Shown piece after piece: positions 1-11,958 of a stretch of DNA of 64,000 bases; position 1 is the stretch's first letter; every line of letters begins with the position of its first letter. The DNA comes from Zelopaecilomyces penicillatus (Eukaryota; Ascomycota; Sordariomycetes; Hypocreales; Pseudodiploosporaceae). The stretch covers positions 3,174,501 to 3,238,500 of the forward strand of contig VCCP01000006.1 in NCBI GenBank assembly GCA_005765155.1, given 5' to 3'. The notes below the pieces were generated by a model. That model saw only the letters and a list, made by a program, of their open reading frames with translations, was not told where the DNA came from and searched no databases. Made by a program: the position numbers and the translations under genes.

Positions 1-1342
1 CGACTTCATCATGCTCGAGCGCCGGCCCGGCGTCGTCATCGACGCCGGCTCCAACCTCGTCCTCTTGCCCATGGGGCTCCGCGCCTTGAGCCAGCTTGGT
101 CTGTATGAAGCCTTGAACGCGGTGAGCTCTCCGCTTTCGCGGATCGAGAGGATGGACCACGAGGGGCGTGATTTGGGGGATATGCAGTGGTTCCATTTCG
201 ACCTTGAGCAGTAAGCTTTATCAATCCCTCCTCATACTAGATTCCTTAAATGCTAATGTGTATTGTGCAGCTTTGGCAACTTCCCTAGAGTCATCAGCCG
301 CCATGATCTCACAGACGTCCTCTTCAAAGGCCTCTCCCCCGCCTCCCACGCCAAAATCATCCCCAACAAAAAGGTTGCCAACATCGCCAGCACCCAGGAC
401 GGCGTCCTCGTCACCTGCGCCGACGGCACCTCCTACAACGGCTCCTTCGTCATCGGTACTGACGGCGCCCACAGCATGGTCCGCGAACTCATGCGCACCC
501 TCGCCCTCGGCTCCAACTCCCCCAACGTCAACGAAGAGAAACCTTTCCTGACTACCTACCGCGCTCTCTGGATCCGTTTCCCCTCTAGCATCTCGTCCGA
601 TCTCGAGCCCGGCAAGACCTGCGAGACTCACGGGTCGGGGGCCGCGTCTCAGTTGTTTACGGGTGTGGGTACGGGTGTTGTTGCCATCTATGAGAGGCTT
701 GCGGAGCCGACAAAGGAGCGGGCTAGGCATACGCAGGCTGATCAGGATGCGTTTGTCGAGCGCTGGGGGCATCTGCCGCTGACTCCCGGTGGGAAACTTA
801 CTCTGGGAAAAGCGTATGCGGAGAAACAGCACTCTGGTCTGGTTAGTCTTGAGGAGGGCACCGTTGAGCATTGGAGCTGGGACAGCCGTGTTGTTCTCGC
901 CGGCGACTCCGCACACAAATTCACACCCAGCACCGGCGCAGGCTGCAACAACGGCATCATCGACGTCGTCACTCTCGCCAACGAACTCCACAAGCTCTCC
1001 CAAGATTTCCAGGCCTCCTCCTCCTCCACCGACATGACCCCCGCGCTGCGCCAGACCCTCATCGACCAAGCCTTCCAAACATACCAATCCAAGCGCTCCA
1101 AGACCGTCTCCATCAGCTGTCAGACATCAAGCGTCATGACCGCTCTGGCTACTTGGAAGTCCTGGACACATCAGTTCCTCGACCGCCGCGTCTTTCCATT
1201 CCAAGCGGTGCAAAGGTTGGCGTCGAACATGGGAGCTGCTAATGTGGCAAAGTCCCCCGTGTTTGACTTTATTCCTGGTGAGGAGAAGTTTTCGGGTAAC
1301 ATGCCGTGGACGAAGCCTATGCAGGCTATCAAGAGTGCATAA
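1..1342 (+). CDS. FAD-dependent monooxygenase, PaxM-like (5' partial)
   Basis: Flavoprotein monooxygenase of the PHBH fold, which uses FAD and NAD(P)H to hydroxylate or epoxidise a small molecule. The reading frame is already open at base 2, so the N-terminal GxGxxG FAD-binding motif lies outside the window. Exons are <1-210 and 271-1342. The 60-bp intron (211-270) has a GTAAGC donor and a CTAAT branch-like site, and splicing gives EHFGNFPRV across the junction. Visible motifs are VIDAGSNLVLLP, the DG motif (GTDGAHSMVR) and the GD motif (VVLAGDSAHKFTPSTGAG). The C-terminal FSGNMPWTKPM resembles the tail of PaxM-type epoxidases of fungal indole-diterpene and meroterpenoid pathways. The family assignment is firm; substrate and pathway are inference, because no backbone gene is visible. 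Confidence 0.85.
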
Positions 1343-1610
1343 ACGTATTGACATGGCGTGGATGGTATAACATCAGATATAACTCTTGTGAACCGTTTCA
1401 TTTGTATGATATCATTGGAGGCTTTGGAGCGGGCGCTTTCTTCCTTTATTTACTTTTCCTTTTTTACCATTTGTTATTAGACGAATTAGCGAGCCAGAAG
1501 AGCTAGATGAGAGTATAGAATTCTAAGATATAGTTTTGTCATGTTACTTTAATCAGTTGCCACTTTAACCAACGTCCTACTGATTAATCATTGACTAACT
1601 GACTCCTAAG

Positions 1611-3629
1611 TTACACCAAGCTTATGTGCCTCATCCTCTTCTCCAGTCTCGACTTATACCTCAAAATCCTCCTAACCAACGGCTCCTGCATCACACATTC
1701 ACCAACACCGACTTCTACCTCCCCACTCGCACTTCCATGTTTCATAGCCAACGCTCGTAGCTTCACAATCTCCATTCGCACCCTCGCTGCTCCCTCCCCC
1801 TCCACCAACACCCCATTCTCAAACGACCTCCCACGATGCAACATACTCCTCTGCGTCTGCCACAAATACGCTGTCCCTACATACGCTACCACACCATCCG
1901 CCACAATTGCGTTAAAATGCGGCCGCGGCTCCCACGTACTCGTCTCTTCTACCCATAAACTCGCACAACTCCTTGACTCTGCATCTGATAGGAGTTTCTT
2001 GGATACTGCGTCGAGCTGGCGTACTTGAAGTATGACTTTCAAACCCGTCATAGCTCGTCGTATAAGTGTGCGTGTCAGCAATGGATCAGTCAGTTCGGAC
2101 ACACTGAGGATAAGTTCGCGCGTCGCACCCCGAATTAGCGCATCTTGCGCGCGCGTAATGAATATCTGTCCAGATATAGGGTCGTTTATCACAACGCCCT
2201 GCATCGCAAGGTCACTTGAGAGCTCAATCCGGAGTTGTAGCGTAGATTCGCCGTGTATCGTCTCATCTACATACCTGCGAAACGCTACCGCCGCCGCAGG
2301 GGGCAACTCGATCGAGAAATCTGCCTTGTTGATAGGCCAGCTATCAATCACCGGTCCTGTACTGAACAGCACATGATCATCAATCACGATCCCCTTTCCA
2401 TGCATAATCTGCCGCGTAGACCCATCCACAGCAGCACCAGCACCAGTACCAGCACCAGTAAACAAATTGATCCGAAGGTCATTGTCTTCTAGAATCGCAA
2501 GCCGTTTATGAAACTCAGGAGTCCTTTCTGCTCCACCCGGGCCAAGCCTCGCCACTACAATGGAAATCTCCGCGTCTGGGTTATAGTGCCGAAACGCAAC
2601 CGGTGCGTCAAGCACACCTCTCGCGCCGCCCTGGTTGATCATTTCAAGATTCAACACCGTCAGCCGGCGGGGCGGCATAACACCATTGTGATTTCTTGCT
2701 TTCGCTACCTCATCTGGCCGTATGTGTCGACGGATAAACCGCTCAAAATATTGCAAATGCGCCGCGCCGTTTCTTAAACGCGGCACGGCTGCTGACGCTG
2801 CTGCTGCTTCGGGGCAGCACAACCGGCCGAGGAGTGGAACCTGGACTGGCCCACATCCCGGATCTCCGGCGCCGATGTCGGTAGCTCGCCCACGGAGTTG
2901 ATCCTCACGGAATAAAAACGCATCAACGTCGAAATTGGCGCCATAATCTGGTGACGCAATCTGTTCATAGCGTGGTGCGATATCAACATTGCTAATAGCA
3001 ATACAGCATCGAATTCCGTATCGATCCAGGCCCGTCGCTACCAGTCTGCCGTTGTCATGAGCTTGAATCGTATACAGCCCCTCGAGCTCTCGCCCACGTA
3101 GACGAGCTTCAAACCGATTCCCAGGTCGAACCAGTATTCTTATCTCATCTTTCGATATCACCGGCTGCATTAGAACAATATCATGCTTGACTTGTCCCAA
3201 CACATGTCGTCCTCGAACACCCAAAAACTGCACGCGCATAACATCGTCGGCCCCAGTGACTATGAACGTCCGCGATCGATCTTCAGCATCAACCAAATGA
3301 AGCACAGCATCCACAGGACCACTCGCAACCTCAATCCTTGCCACCTTCCAACACACATCATCAAATATCACCTTACTCCCAGCCAACTTCTCAACCCGTA
3401 CATCTCTGTGTATCGCACGCTCATCACGCAACACAAGCTGGCCCTGATCATTCCCGCCCATCACATCATACATATTGCCCTTATAAAACATCGGTTTTGG
3501 CGGTCGTCTTCGCTCATCGCGCGGTCGTTTATATGGCGGCAACATCGGATCTCCACCACCACCACCACCACCACCACCACCACGCACAAGTCTGCCATCG
3601 TTTAAAGTCGCGCCAAGACGTCGAGCCAT
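1611..3629 (-). CDS. Phospholipase-D-like (HKD) domain protein, intronless
   Basis: A 672-residue protein in one exon. Residues 17-26 are ten consecutive glycines encoded by a GGT/CCA-type microsatellite. A beta-rich region of about 250 residues that I do not recognise follows. The C-terminal half carries two PLD-type catalytic signatures. The first is complete: H410-x-K412-x4-D417 in HGKGIVIDDH. The second is degenerate: H571-x-N573-x4-D578, with Asn in place of the usual Lys, followed by GTAYLW and ENGV, which match the usual downstream GS/E positions. There is no signal peptide or obvious membrane segment. The PLD superfamily includes phospholipases, phosphatidyl transferases and nucleases, so the substrate is open. 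The two-HKD reading is by eye; the gene could be specific to a few lineages. Confidence 0.72.
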   Translation of the reverse strand: MARRLGATLNDGRLVRGGGGGGGGGGDPMLPPYKRPRDERRRPPKPMFYKGNMYDVMGGNDQGQLVLRDERAIHRDVRVEKLAGSKVIFDDVCWKVARIEVASGPVDAVLHLVDAEDRSRTFIVTGADDVMRVQFLGVRGRHVLGQVKHDIVLMQPVISKDEIRILVRPGNRFEARLRGRELEGLYTIQAHDNGRLVATGLDRYGIRCCIAISNVDIAPRYEQIASPDYGANFDVDAFLFREDQLRGRATDIGAGDPGCGPVQVPLLGRLCCPEAAAASAAVPRLRNGAAHLQYFERFIRRHIRPDEVAKARNHNGVMPPRRLTVLNLEMINQGGARGVLDAPVAFRHYNPDAEISIVVARLGPGGAERTPEFHKRLAILEDNDLRINLFTGAGTGAGAAVDGSTRQIMHGKGIVIDDHVLFSTGPVIDSWPINKADFSIELPPAAAVAFRRYVDETIHGESTLQLRIELSSDLAMQGVVINDPISGQIFITRAQDALIRGATRELILSVSELTDPLLTRTLIRRAMTGLKVILQVRQLDAVSKKLLSDAESRSCASLWVEETSTWEPRPHFNAIVADGVVAYVGTAYLWQTQRSMLHRGRSFENGVLVEGEGAARVRMEIVKLRALAMKHGSASGEVEVGVGECVMQEPLVRRILRYKSRLEKRMRHISLV
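3553..3583. repeat. CAC trinucleotide microsatellite inside the PLD-like gene
   Basis: About ten CCA/CAC units, read on the minus strand as glycine codons 17-26 of the PLD-like protein. The tract keeps the reading frame, so length changes alter only the glycine count. Confidence 0.9.
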
Positions 3630-4444
3630 TGCTCACAAAGCTTCCTCATTTTACAATAAAGAAATATGAAAAGACAGTCTGTCATTTTAAATCTCAAAGG
3701 TTTAAACACAGGAACAACACACACACACATATACACACATGCCCAATTCCATTGATGTCACATTGTCGCACCCACATCCAGTCAAAGTGCCCGCTTCTCC
3801 CGCAAATCATGTGTAGGGAGGACCGGCTTCAGCCCGAGACACGAAAGCTGCCGGTATGGAGCTCTGCGAACCAGCCAATGGAGGCTTCTCACATGGTTAC
3901 ATCTTGCCCTTTGGCGAGCATATTGAGCCAGCCACGGGTGTACTGTGGCTGGCTGTAATGCAGGTTTCGCTGCGATGGAGCAAGTGAAACATAGATGTAC
4001 AGTAATTAACATCGATCTCTAATGTATTTACACAAGTGACGTAGGTATAGAACAAATCATGTTCGAAAAGGGGGACAAACCTACGTCAAACAGAATGCGC
4101 TGTGAGAGGGCCGTTAAAATGTAGAGCAATTGGCGTAAACAAAGAACATCAAGGGTGGGTGGGTCCAGCGATAGGGTATTTCTTCGAGACACGCAGCAAA
4201 TGTGGAATTAGCCGAATTACAGCCGAAACGTGTATTCATTTAACTAATAACAGTAATACAAAAGCACAGTGGCGGAACCATACAAAATACACACAATAAA
4301 TCATCCAACAAATGCATGCGTCAATGTGTATCCCGCAAAATCAGTACATCTAGATCTGTATCCCACACGCGTTCTGTGCTAAAGCTAATCCTGCGCGAAC
4401 CAACGAGAGCAATAACTACCTATGACAAACTAGAGCGCATTAGA
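3630..4444. other. Intergenic region, no gene seen
   Basis: This lies between the 5' end of the PLD-like gene and the 3' end of the carboxypeptidase gene. Short open frames have no recognisable protein signature. A CA-rich run near 3718-3740 is low complexity. The part near 3630 is the expected promoter of the PLD-like gene. Confidence 0.6.
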
Positions 4445-6174
4445 TTAGGATGACCACTCACCACCAACCCAGCGGTTGAGGAAGTCAAGCGAGGCCTCGG
4501 GCTGATCCATGGGCGTCATGTGGCCAGCTTGGTAAATCTGCATGAAGCTGAGGTTACCAGCGCGCTTGACATTGCCATACTCCTTGTTAGCCTTGTCAGA
4601 AGCAACCTTGAGGCTCTGTGTCTTGGCCTTGGAGAAGTCCTTCTTGCCAGACCACTCAAGAGCATTGGTCCAAGCCTTGTTACCGAGCCAGTTGCAGATA
4701 AAGTCGGCGTCACCAGCATAAATAAGAACGGGAATCTGTTCCAGAAGCTTGGGCATAAGCTTGTGATAGGGCTTCATCCAGTCACCCTGCATCAAGAAGT
4801 TACGGTTGATGTCAAAGTTGCAGCTGTCGTATCCGCCAACTTCAACGCCAAGAGCCTCCATGACTTCGGCCTTGTTGAGCCACTTGGAAATATCACCAAG
4901 AGCAGAGTAGCAGAGGTTGCTGCTATCCTCACAGTCGCTGCGAACATCGTAGACATTGCGACCAGTGCGCTGGTATGGGCCCATGATGGCATTGTTGCAG
5001 TAGAGACTGGCAGGCACGCAGCTCCATACGCTCTCGCTGTTATAGCAGCTCTGAATGAGAGACTGGCAACGGGGCAGAGCGCTGTCCATGGAACGGCATC
5101 CGGCTTCGTCAACAACAGCCGGATAACCGCCCTTGCCGCAGGCCATGGGACGGTAGTGCTCGTACTGGGTAAGGGGATCAGTCAAGCCGTTGCCAATCAA
5201 GACGCTCTTGAGGTTGATATTGCGATCCTTGTGGGAGAGAATCTCTGATGAGAAAACGGGGATATAGTGGCCAGCATAAGACTCTCCGGCAATATGGAAA
5301 TCCTGTTTGCTATACTCGGGGAATTGATGGAAGAACAAGGTGAGGAGGGCATAGATATCCTTGCCAGCAGCAACGGTGTTGCTGACAGCATCGCCACCAT
5401 ATGAGTAACCAACATTGACAGGCTGGTCGAGGAAGATGACGGATGCATTCGCGTTCCATGCATAGGGGTTGTTGACAAGCTCAAGCTTCTTGTTGATAGA
5501 GGCTGGGCCGAGCTCGAGGAACAAGCCGGTGAGGGACGAGCAGCCGGGACCGCCATTTAGCCAGAGGACGACAGGGTCGTTGGCAGGGTCGTTACGTGAC
5601 TCAAAGAACCCTATGTGAATGTGTTAGCGTGATGATACGGCGCGTTGGTACAATGGTTGTTTGTGAACGTACAGTAAAACAGATGCTTGTCCTGGTCGTT
5701 ATCGTCAAGATAACCACTGTACTGCTTGACCTTGTCGACGCCGAGCTTCGCAGGGTCAACCTTCTTGGCACGCAGGCTGAAGTTGTCCAGCTTGCCGCCA
5801 ACCTTGCGGCGACGCTGGCCATCGGCACCCTCAACCCAGAGAGACTGCACATCGGCGCCGTGCACGACGTGATCCCACTTGCTGTCGGGGATCCGTGAGT
5901 GAGCCTTGGGCTTGCGGCCCAAGGCCTGCTTCTTGAAGGTCTCAACAGCCTCAGGGACGAGCAGTGAGATCTCGTCCCAGACAGCCTTGGCCTCAGAGGT
6001 GGCCTCGCCAAAAGCCTCCTTGAGGGGCTTGGTCCATGAGTTGAAGTCATTGATGTTGACGCTACCAAAGTCAAACTGGGACTTGGCAGAAGGGTCGCCG
6101 AGGACCTTCTGGTCCTGGAAGGCGACAGCCGATGAAGCAGCGCTCAGAACGAGGGCGGAGGTAGACAGCCGCAT
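4445..6174 (-). CDS. cpyA: Vacuolar serine carboxypeptidase Y
   Basis: Serine carboxypeptidase (S10) that removes C-terminal amino acids from peptides in the vacuole. Exons are 6174-5673 and 5610-4445. The 62-bp intron has GTACGT/TAG ends, and splicing restores the FYWFFESRNDP motif. The product has 555 residues, typical for fungal CPY. The order is a signal peptide (about 1-18), a long propeptide (to about 140), then the catalytic domain. Visible are WLNGGPGCSS, GESYAG (nucleophile about S278), YAGDADFICN (Asp about 468) and AGHMTPMDQP (His about 531). Paired Cys-rich loops lie in the middle. In yeast the propeptide holds the vacuolar sorting signal; here that is inference. The C-terminus GEWSS overlaps a GTGAGT donor-like site, so an alternative last exon is possible but not needed. 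Confidence 0.95.
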
Positions 6175-7098
6175 GATGATGGTGATGTGTGTGCGGTACT
6201 GTTTGGTTGTTGTTGATGATGATGATGGAGATGGGTTGTGTCGGAGTGAGGGAGGAGGGAGAAGAGGAATGGATAATATGACGCGGACAGCCTGGTCATG
6301 ACGAGTGGACTGGAAGCTCCGCCCGAGCTCCGAGCGCTGTGGGAGCCTGATACAGCAGGTGACTGATGACTGGCTGGTTGCCCCTCAACCCCAACCTTCT
6401 GCTGCCAGGGCACTCTGCAGGCCGTTCAGCGTAACCGCTAGTGGCGAGTGGGCCACTCCTGAGGCTGTGGTGATTGGACAGCCTCAGGCAATCTCCACGC
6501 TAGTACGCGTACAGATAGCTGGGGCTTGCATGCAAACACTCTGTTGTGGAGGCCGCTCACCGCCCTTGTTCTGCCAACCTGGATCATGCAGGGTCAGACG
6601 GAAGCTTCCAAGATCCGACCCAATCCATCAGCTTGGCCCAGAGCAAAGTCATGGACACGATCATCGAGCTCTTGCGCTTCTACGGATGCGACTTTAACAC
6701 ATTGAAGGCTCCCAGTGTCGCCTCAATGCATAGTATTGATTACCCAGCGCCGACCGACGACACAGACTCTGTTTCATCGCCTTATCAATTCCGCTTGGCA
6801 CTAGCTTCCATGGTTGGTCATCTGATGTGTTGCACGTGCCGCCTCAGCCTGCGCAGACCCTATGAGCGGTCTATTTTCAGCCGGTGTGAGAGCTATAAGT
6901 TAATTAATCAGAACATATATGAATGATGCACACTTCTGCATTATTTGGCTTGAGATTCTTTATGAATTTACATACTGGCGTTCATACCAACACGCCCATG
7001 AACGCCGTGGCTTATGACTGTGGATGAATCGATGGTGTTGCTGACTGTTTGTATGAAATGGATACTCATCTATTGACTTGATGGAAACTGATATTCTA
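6175..7098. other. Intergenic region, carboxypeptidase promoter side
   Basis: The part next to 6175 should hold the carboxypeptidase promoter and has short CAT/ATC repeats. The rest lies downstream of the carboxylesterase gene. Open frames of up to 130 codons occur on the plus strand, but their translations are low in recognisable structure, and I call no gene. Confidence 0.55.
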
Positions 7099-8896
7099 TC
7101 AGAACTCCTCCCAAGGAATAAGAGGCGGGTTTTTGCATATGTCATCGTATTTTCCTGGGTCAACAAGACTTGCGGTCGCCGAGTTATCACGGAATAGCTC
7201 AACAAGTGTTGTAGAGTTGGGTTCAAACATTGGCCAGTGATGCTTCCTCTCAAGACCTCGAGCTGGATCCCGTATGAAGGTGGCAAACACATCCTGCCAC
7301 ATCCTAGAGACCTGCCTCGTCTGGGGGCTGATGCGGCGATTTGTGAGCGCAGCTACCTTTTCAATAGTCCCCATCAGAAGCGGAACATCAGCTATCTTAC
7401 AGGTTAGGTCTGGCTTTCTATGGTATAAGTCTGAGGGACCAGGTTATCATGGCTTACCTAGATGATATGCTCCTAGCCATGGATATGGTGTGACCTCTGG
7501 AATAACTCCCATGTAGCGGTACCGCCAGACTGGGACTCCATTGCGCGACCGAAACCTGTTGTGTTTTTGTGAGTACTTATGCATCGCGCGGATCATGGAT
7601 AATCAGCCTACCTTGCTTCAAGTGCCATGTTGCAGTTGAACAGCGTTGTCGTAATGATGTCGGAAAATGTCTTGTTAATTCCAGAGTCTTCTGACCAATT
7701 CAAAACCGAATCGCCTTCGTTGTTCAAATGTCCCATCAAAGTCGGCTACAAATGAGTGGAAAGAGTCAGTCAGGTTATGGTTTATTAGTCCCTGCGAATC
7801 TCAACTTGAAACTCACGAGTTTTGCGAAATGTCCCGCTGTCCCTCTCCTTAAGTACTCATCGTTTGTGAAGAGTGTTGCGTTATCGACCATAGGTGAACC
7901 TCCCGGCGGACTACCGAAATGATTAAACGTCGAATTTGACATGGCCCGCTTCAAGACTCCGGCATCGATGCCTTGCATGCACTGAAGCTCCTTGTGACGG
8001 TTTGAGCTGTTTGCGCAACCCACAGTTTTTGCGATCCGGACGAACTCGCCATCGACATTCTGCGTCGCTGCGCCAATGACCTGCACTGTGCCGCTCTGCA
8101 GTGCTATTCCAACGACGATGGGGTCGTCGACGTGTGTGTACAGCATGCCGTGTGCGGTATCAGCTCCAGAGGACTGGCCTCCGAGTATCATGTGTTTTGG
8201 GTCGCCACCAAAGCTGGCGATGTTGTCGCGCAGCCATTCGAGTGCTATACGTTGGTCTCGAATGCCTAGGTTCTGAGCATCCAGCGCCGGAGAATTTGGG
8301 AAGCCAAAAAGATTGACACGGTAGCTGGTTGATCGCCGGGATCAGTTCTCGCTGCTTCTGCATGATCAGTGTAGACGGGATTACATGTCAACATACTTCC
8401 AAGTTACGACGATAATGTCTTTATTATTGGCCACAAATCCCGTTGGGTTGAACAGTGCTGTACTTCCACCCCCTTCACCAAATGCGCCCCCATAAGACCA
8501 GATAAACACAGGCAGCAGACGGTTGCGGCGCCGGGCTCGACTTGGAACAAACACATTGAGCGTCAAGCAGTCCTCTGACTGGCCAGACGTCGACAACAGA
8601 GTATTGCCCAACACTGTCCGGTAATTAAATTGGTGGCAAATTGGGCCGAACTTGGTGGCATCCAGCGGCTTTCTGGATCTTGGCGCTCCTGGTGCTTGGC
8701 ATTCGAGGGGTTGTGGAGGGCGGAAGCGGAGAGGGCCAACGGGCGGTTCGGCGTATGGGATTCCCAGGAATCCGGTTACTTTATCGTTGAGTGCGGTACC
8801 GCGTACGGATCCTTGGTTGGTAGTGATTAAAGTATCGACTACAATTGCGGTGGTCCAAGACGTGAGAAGATAGGGTAGTATGTGGGCGAGCTTCAT
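7099..8896 (-). CDS. Secreted type-B carboxylesterase/lipase
   Basis: Alpha/beta-hydrolase of the carboxylesterase type-B family (fungal lipases, cholinesterase-like), which hydrolyses esters outside the cell. Five exons: 8896-8397, 8324-7817, 7745-7612, 7555-7458 and 7391-7099, giving 510 residues. Every junction keeps the frame and rebuilds family motifs, for example VVTW|NYRVNLFGFP at the first and AYHLADVPLLMG at the last. There is an N-terminal signal-like segment, GIPYAEPPVG, SEDCLTLNVFVP, an oxyanion-type GGAFGEGG loop, the nucleophile motif GQSSG (about S218, Gln in place of the commoner Glu), Glu346 in NNEGD and His412 in AYHLAD. The triad is therefore complete. The gene is head to head with the OYE gene across 1.7 kb. 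The substrate is unknown. Confidence 0.92.
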
Positions 8897-10592
8897 GTTG
8901 TAAGTCGAGTTGAGATTTGGTTCAATACCAGAGGGAAAGGGAATAAAATAAACAATATGGATACACTCTTTGGATGATATCTATTCAAGTATCTGTGTTG
9001 TAAAATAAAGATTGGCTGTCTTCTTTCTATATATGCGATTTATCATTCGTTGCATCTCCAAGAATCCCAATACTCATTGTTTGGCATCTCATAACACTCA
9101 TGTCACCAAACTGAAAATCCGACGAGAATCCGACGAAACAGTTCATCTAGGCGCAAACGCGTGGCGCATGTTTCTGCATGGGCAGGATAGGTGACAGCTG
9201 TCAGCGCAAATTTATCGCATTCATCGGACGGCGCAAAGGTGCATGGCTGGGACGCTAGAAGGGATGTGGAATGCGAGAATCCGAGGCATGACGTTGGCTT
9301 TGGTGTGTTTGGTGTGGCAGCCACACAGCCACCTTGTGCTGCGCCGCGCAGAACACTGTATGACTTACGCTGATTCATTAAGGTATCTTAGAAAGCAATC
9401 CTTATGATTGAATTGAGCATCAAGGAGCTTCGGATCTACTGTGAGTAGTCATATCTATCTCATTTTGCGCCTTGTTGACTTGCTATTTAACCCTCAATTG
9501 ACATTTATCGTCACTTTTAGGTCGGGGTATTGAGCGATCTTTAGCGCGCAGGGTCCTCCAACTCGAGTAACGTACTTTCAAGTATGAACAACATGATGTC
9601 TATTACACACCAACCAGCACATACAATGTCAATTGCACGTGACAAATCGACTTAGTATGCAGTATCCGTAGCATCAGTCGTTAATCAAACCCAATGAAAG
9701 TCAACTGGGGAATAATCCGTCCACCCAGTCTGCTACTCTCACATGTCGGTATCACTACTACATAAGCCCGCTAGACTAAGCTCCGATTTGCCTCTATAAC
9801 TCAGTATATACACTCAAATATTATTTATCTGATATTCTGCTCAATGAAAAAAGCCGCACAAAAACGTACACTCCTCAGCCACAATCTGGTGCGATATTTT
9901 TTACTACATTCTCCCCTGTTGCATACTACAACTTTGTCAATTAGCCCTCTGCTAGGTTGCGGAACTTGAAACCCGATTCGGCACGGGGATCCACCCACAC
10001 TCGGCGCAAAAGCCCGGCCCCAATCCCCCGATTCGGGTCGGCGTTTCAATCCTGCCGACGGAGTCAGTTGAGTCGTTCGTAGCGGAGCTTGCTTAGCGAC
10101 CGAATAGGCCACAAAGTGCGAGTTTTATGGGTATCAGAATGAATAGCCCATTGACAAATGATTCAGTTTATTAATTGTTCAGTTGTATATTGGGCTTTGC
10201 ACATTCAGGTGTTTGTCCAATTTGTAAGCTGTCAGTATGGCACAGCGTTAATTGTGGAAAATCATGCCATGTCCGCTTTCAAAGAGGTAATTTGCCCCCA
10301 CCGAGTAGCCGATAATCATCCCGGAGGCCGCGGTGTTTGGAGCGTGGAGGTTACATCAACTTGCCAACCTGGGTCATGGTCTGTGACCTCATTGGCAAGA
10401 TCCACAGAATTTTCTACCATCTACCCGTAAATCTACACCAACAACCAAAGACTCCCATTATAATAACACCACCCACCCAACGCAGCCAACATCATCAACC
10501 ACCAACCATTTACCATCAACCATCAGTCTTCCCCCTTCACGCTGGTCTCAACACATCATAAGTCGCCACTGAAAACACCACCACGAGTGATC
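8897..10592. other. Intergenic region between divergent esterase and oxidoreductase genes
   Basis: This 1.7 kb separates two divergently transcribed enzyme genes and must hold both promoters. The segment before 10593 is rich in CA and CCA runs, as expected of a fungal leader. No further gene, tRNA or repeat element was recognised. Confidence 0.6.
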
Positions 10593-11958
10593 ATGGACAT
10601 CTCCAAACCCTACACCCTCCCTAATGGACTCACCATCCCCAACCGCCTCGTCAAAGCCGCCATGGCCGAAATGTGGGCAGACGGCAAAGGACTTCCCAGC
10701 CCAGCCCTCATCAAATCATACGGCAGCTGGGCCGACGGCGGATGGGGCATGCTTCTCACCGGCAACGTCCAAGTCGACGCCGCCTACCTCGGCACCCCGA
10801 GAGACGTGGCCCTCAACCGAGAAAAAGTCCCGCGCGAAGCTACTCTCGCCTCTTGGACACAATGGGCGAAAGAGATTAGCAAAAACGGTACACCGGCTAT
10901 CATGCAGCTCAACCATCCGGGACGGCAGTCCACTATTGGCGCTGGGAGCCGGAGCTATTTCGCAAAGACGATTGCGCCGAGTGCGATCCCACTGAATCTG
11001 GGGAGCGGGTTTCTCGCAAACTTTTTGCGCGATCTTGTGTTTGGTACGCCCCGCGAGATGACGATTGACGAGATTCACGATGTAATTGGACGTTTCGCCG
11101 AGGCCGCACTACTTGCTTCGGATGCTGGATTTGCGGGTATCCAACTTCACGCAGCGCATGGGTACTTGCTGGCTCAGTTTCTCAGCGCAAAGGCGAACCA
11201 TCGGGGCGATGAGTACGGAGGTTCGCCGAAAAACCGGTCAAAGATTGTGGTGGACATTATTCAGGCGATTAGGAAAGTCGTGCCGGAGAATTTTGCTGTT
11301 GGCATCAAGTTGAACAGCGTCGATCACCAGAGTCAGGCAGAGTTTGCGGATTGCGTCGAGCAGCTGGAGGCCATTACGGGTGCTGGAGTGGATTTCCTGG
11401 AAATCAGCGGCGGTAATTACGAAGACCCAACTGTGAGTAACTTTGCCTCTGTTACCTTTCTTTCACGATTGAATGATCATCAGTTCCCCTCCCTCTTTCA
11501 TGAGCTAACCACCGAGATCCCTTCTTAGATGGTCAACGGCCCTAAGCCCAAAGCCGAATCCACCCGCGCTCGCGAAGCCTTCTTCCTAGACTTCGCCCAC
11601 GTCATCCGCGACAAATTCCCCAGCGTCCCCCTCATGGTCACAGGCGGCTTCCGAACCCGCCAAGGCATGGAGGCAGCGTTACAAGAAGGCGCCTGCGACT
11701 TGATCGGCATCGCCCGCCCAGCTGTGCTCAACCCGTCACTGCCCAACAACACGATCTTCAACCACGAGGTTAAAGACGCAGATGCGAAGCTGTATACGAA
11801 GAACGTGCCCGTGGCGTTTCTTGCAAGGCTGACGGGTATCAAGATGATGAGCGGTGGGGCGGAAACAGTAAGTGCAGTTCTTGTGTATTTGTCTAGATGG
11901 ACTTTTGCTGACTTGGTGATTGTAGGGATGGTACTCGCAGCAGATACATAGGATGTGA
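10593..11958 (+). CDS. NADH:flavin oxidoreductase, old yellow enzyme family
   Basis: FMN-dependent TIM-barrel oxidoreductase that reduces activated C=C bonds with NAD(P)H. Exons are 10593-11432, 11529-11867 and 11926-11958, giving 403 residues. The start is the ATG in TCATGGACATC; a GTG six bases upstream is not used. Introns of 96 and 58 bp have GTGAGT/TAG and GTAAGT/TAG ends, and the 11-codon last exon gives GWYSQQIHRM, a tail typical of the family. Visible motifs are NRLVKAAMAE, the FMN-contact region MQLNHPGRQS, the substrate-binding His pair in QLHAAHGYLLAQFLS, DEYGGSPKNRS, and the phosphate-binding VTGGFRTRQGME with GIARP. It belongs to the bacterial-like (class II or III) fungal group. 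Roles range from secondary-metabolite tailoring to detoxification, and the sequence does not choose between them. Confidence 0.93.

Noticed and set aside
221..1087. Long minus-strand frame opposite the FAD monooxygenase
   Set aside because: It is antisense to a gene with clear motifs, and its translation is low complexity (Gly/Val/Glu runs).
4520..5248. 242-codon plus-strand frame
   Set aside because: It is antisense to the carboxypeptidase catalytic domain and has no domain of its own.
9940..10100. tRNA-like GATTCG motifs
   Set aside because: The motifs resemble a B box, but no cloverleaf, anticodon arm or A box could be fitted.
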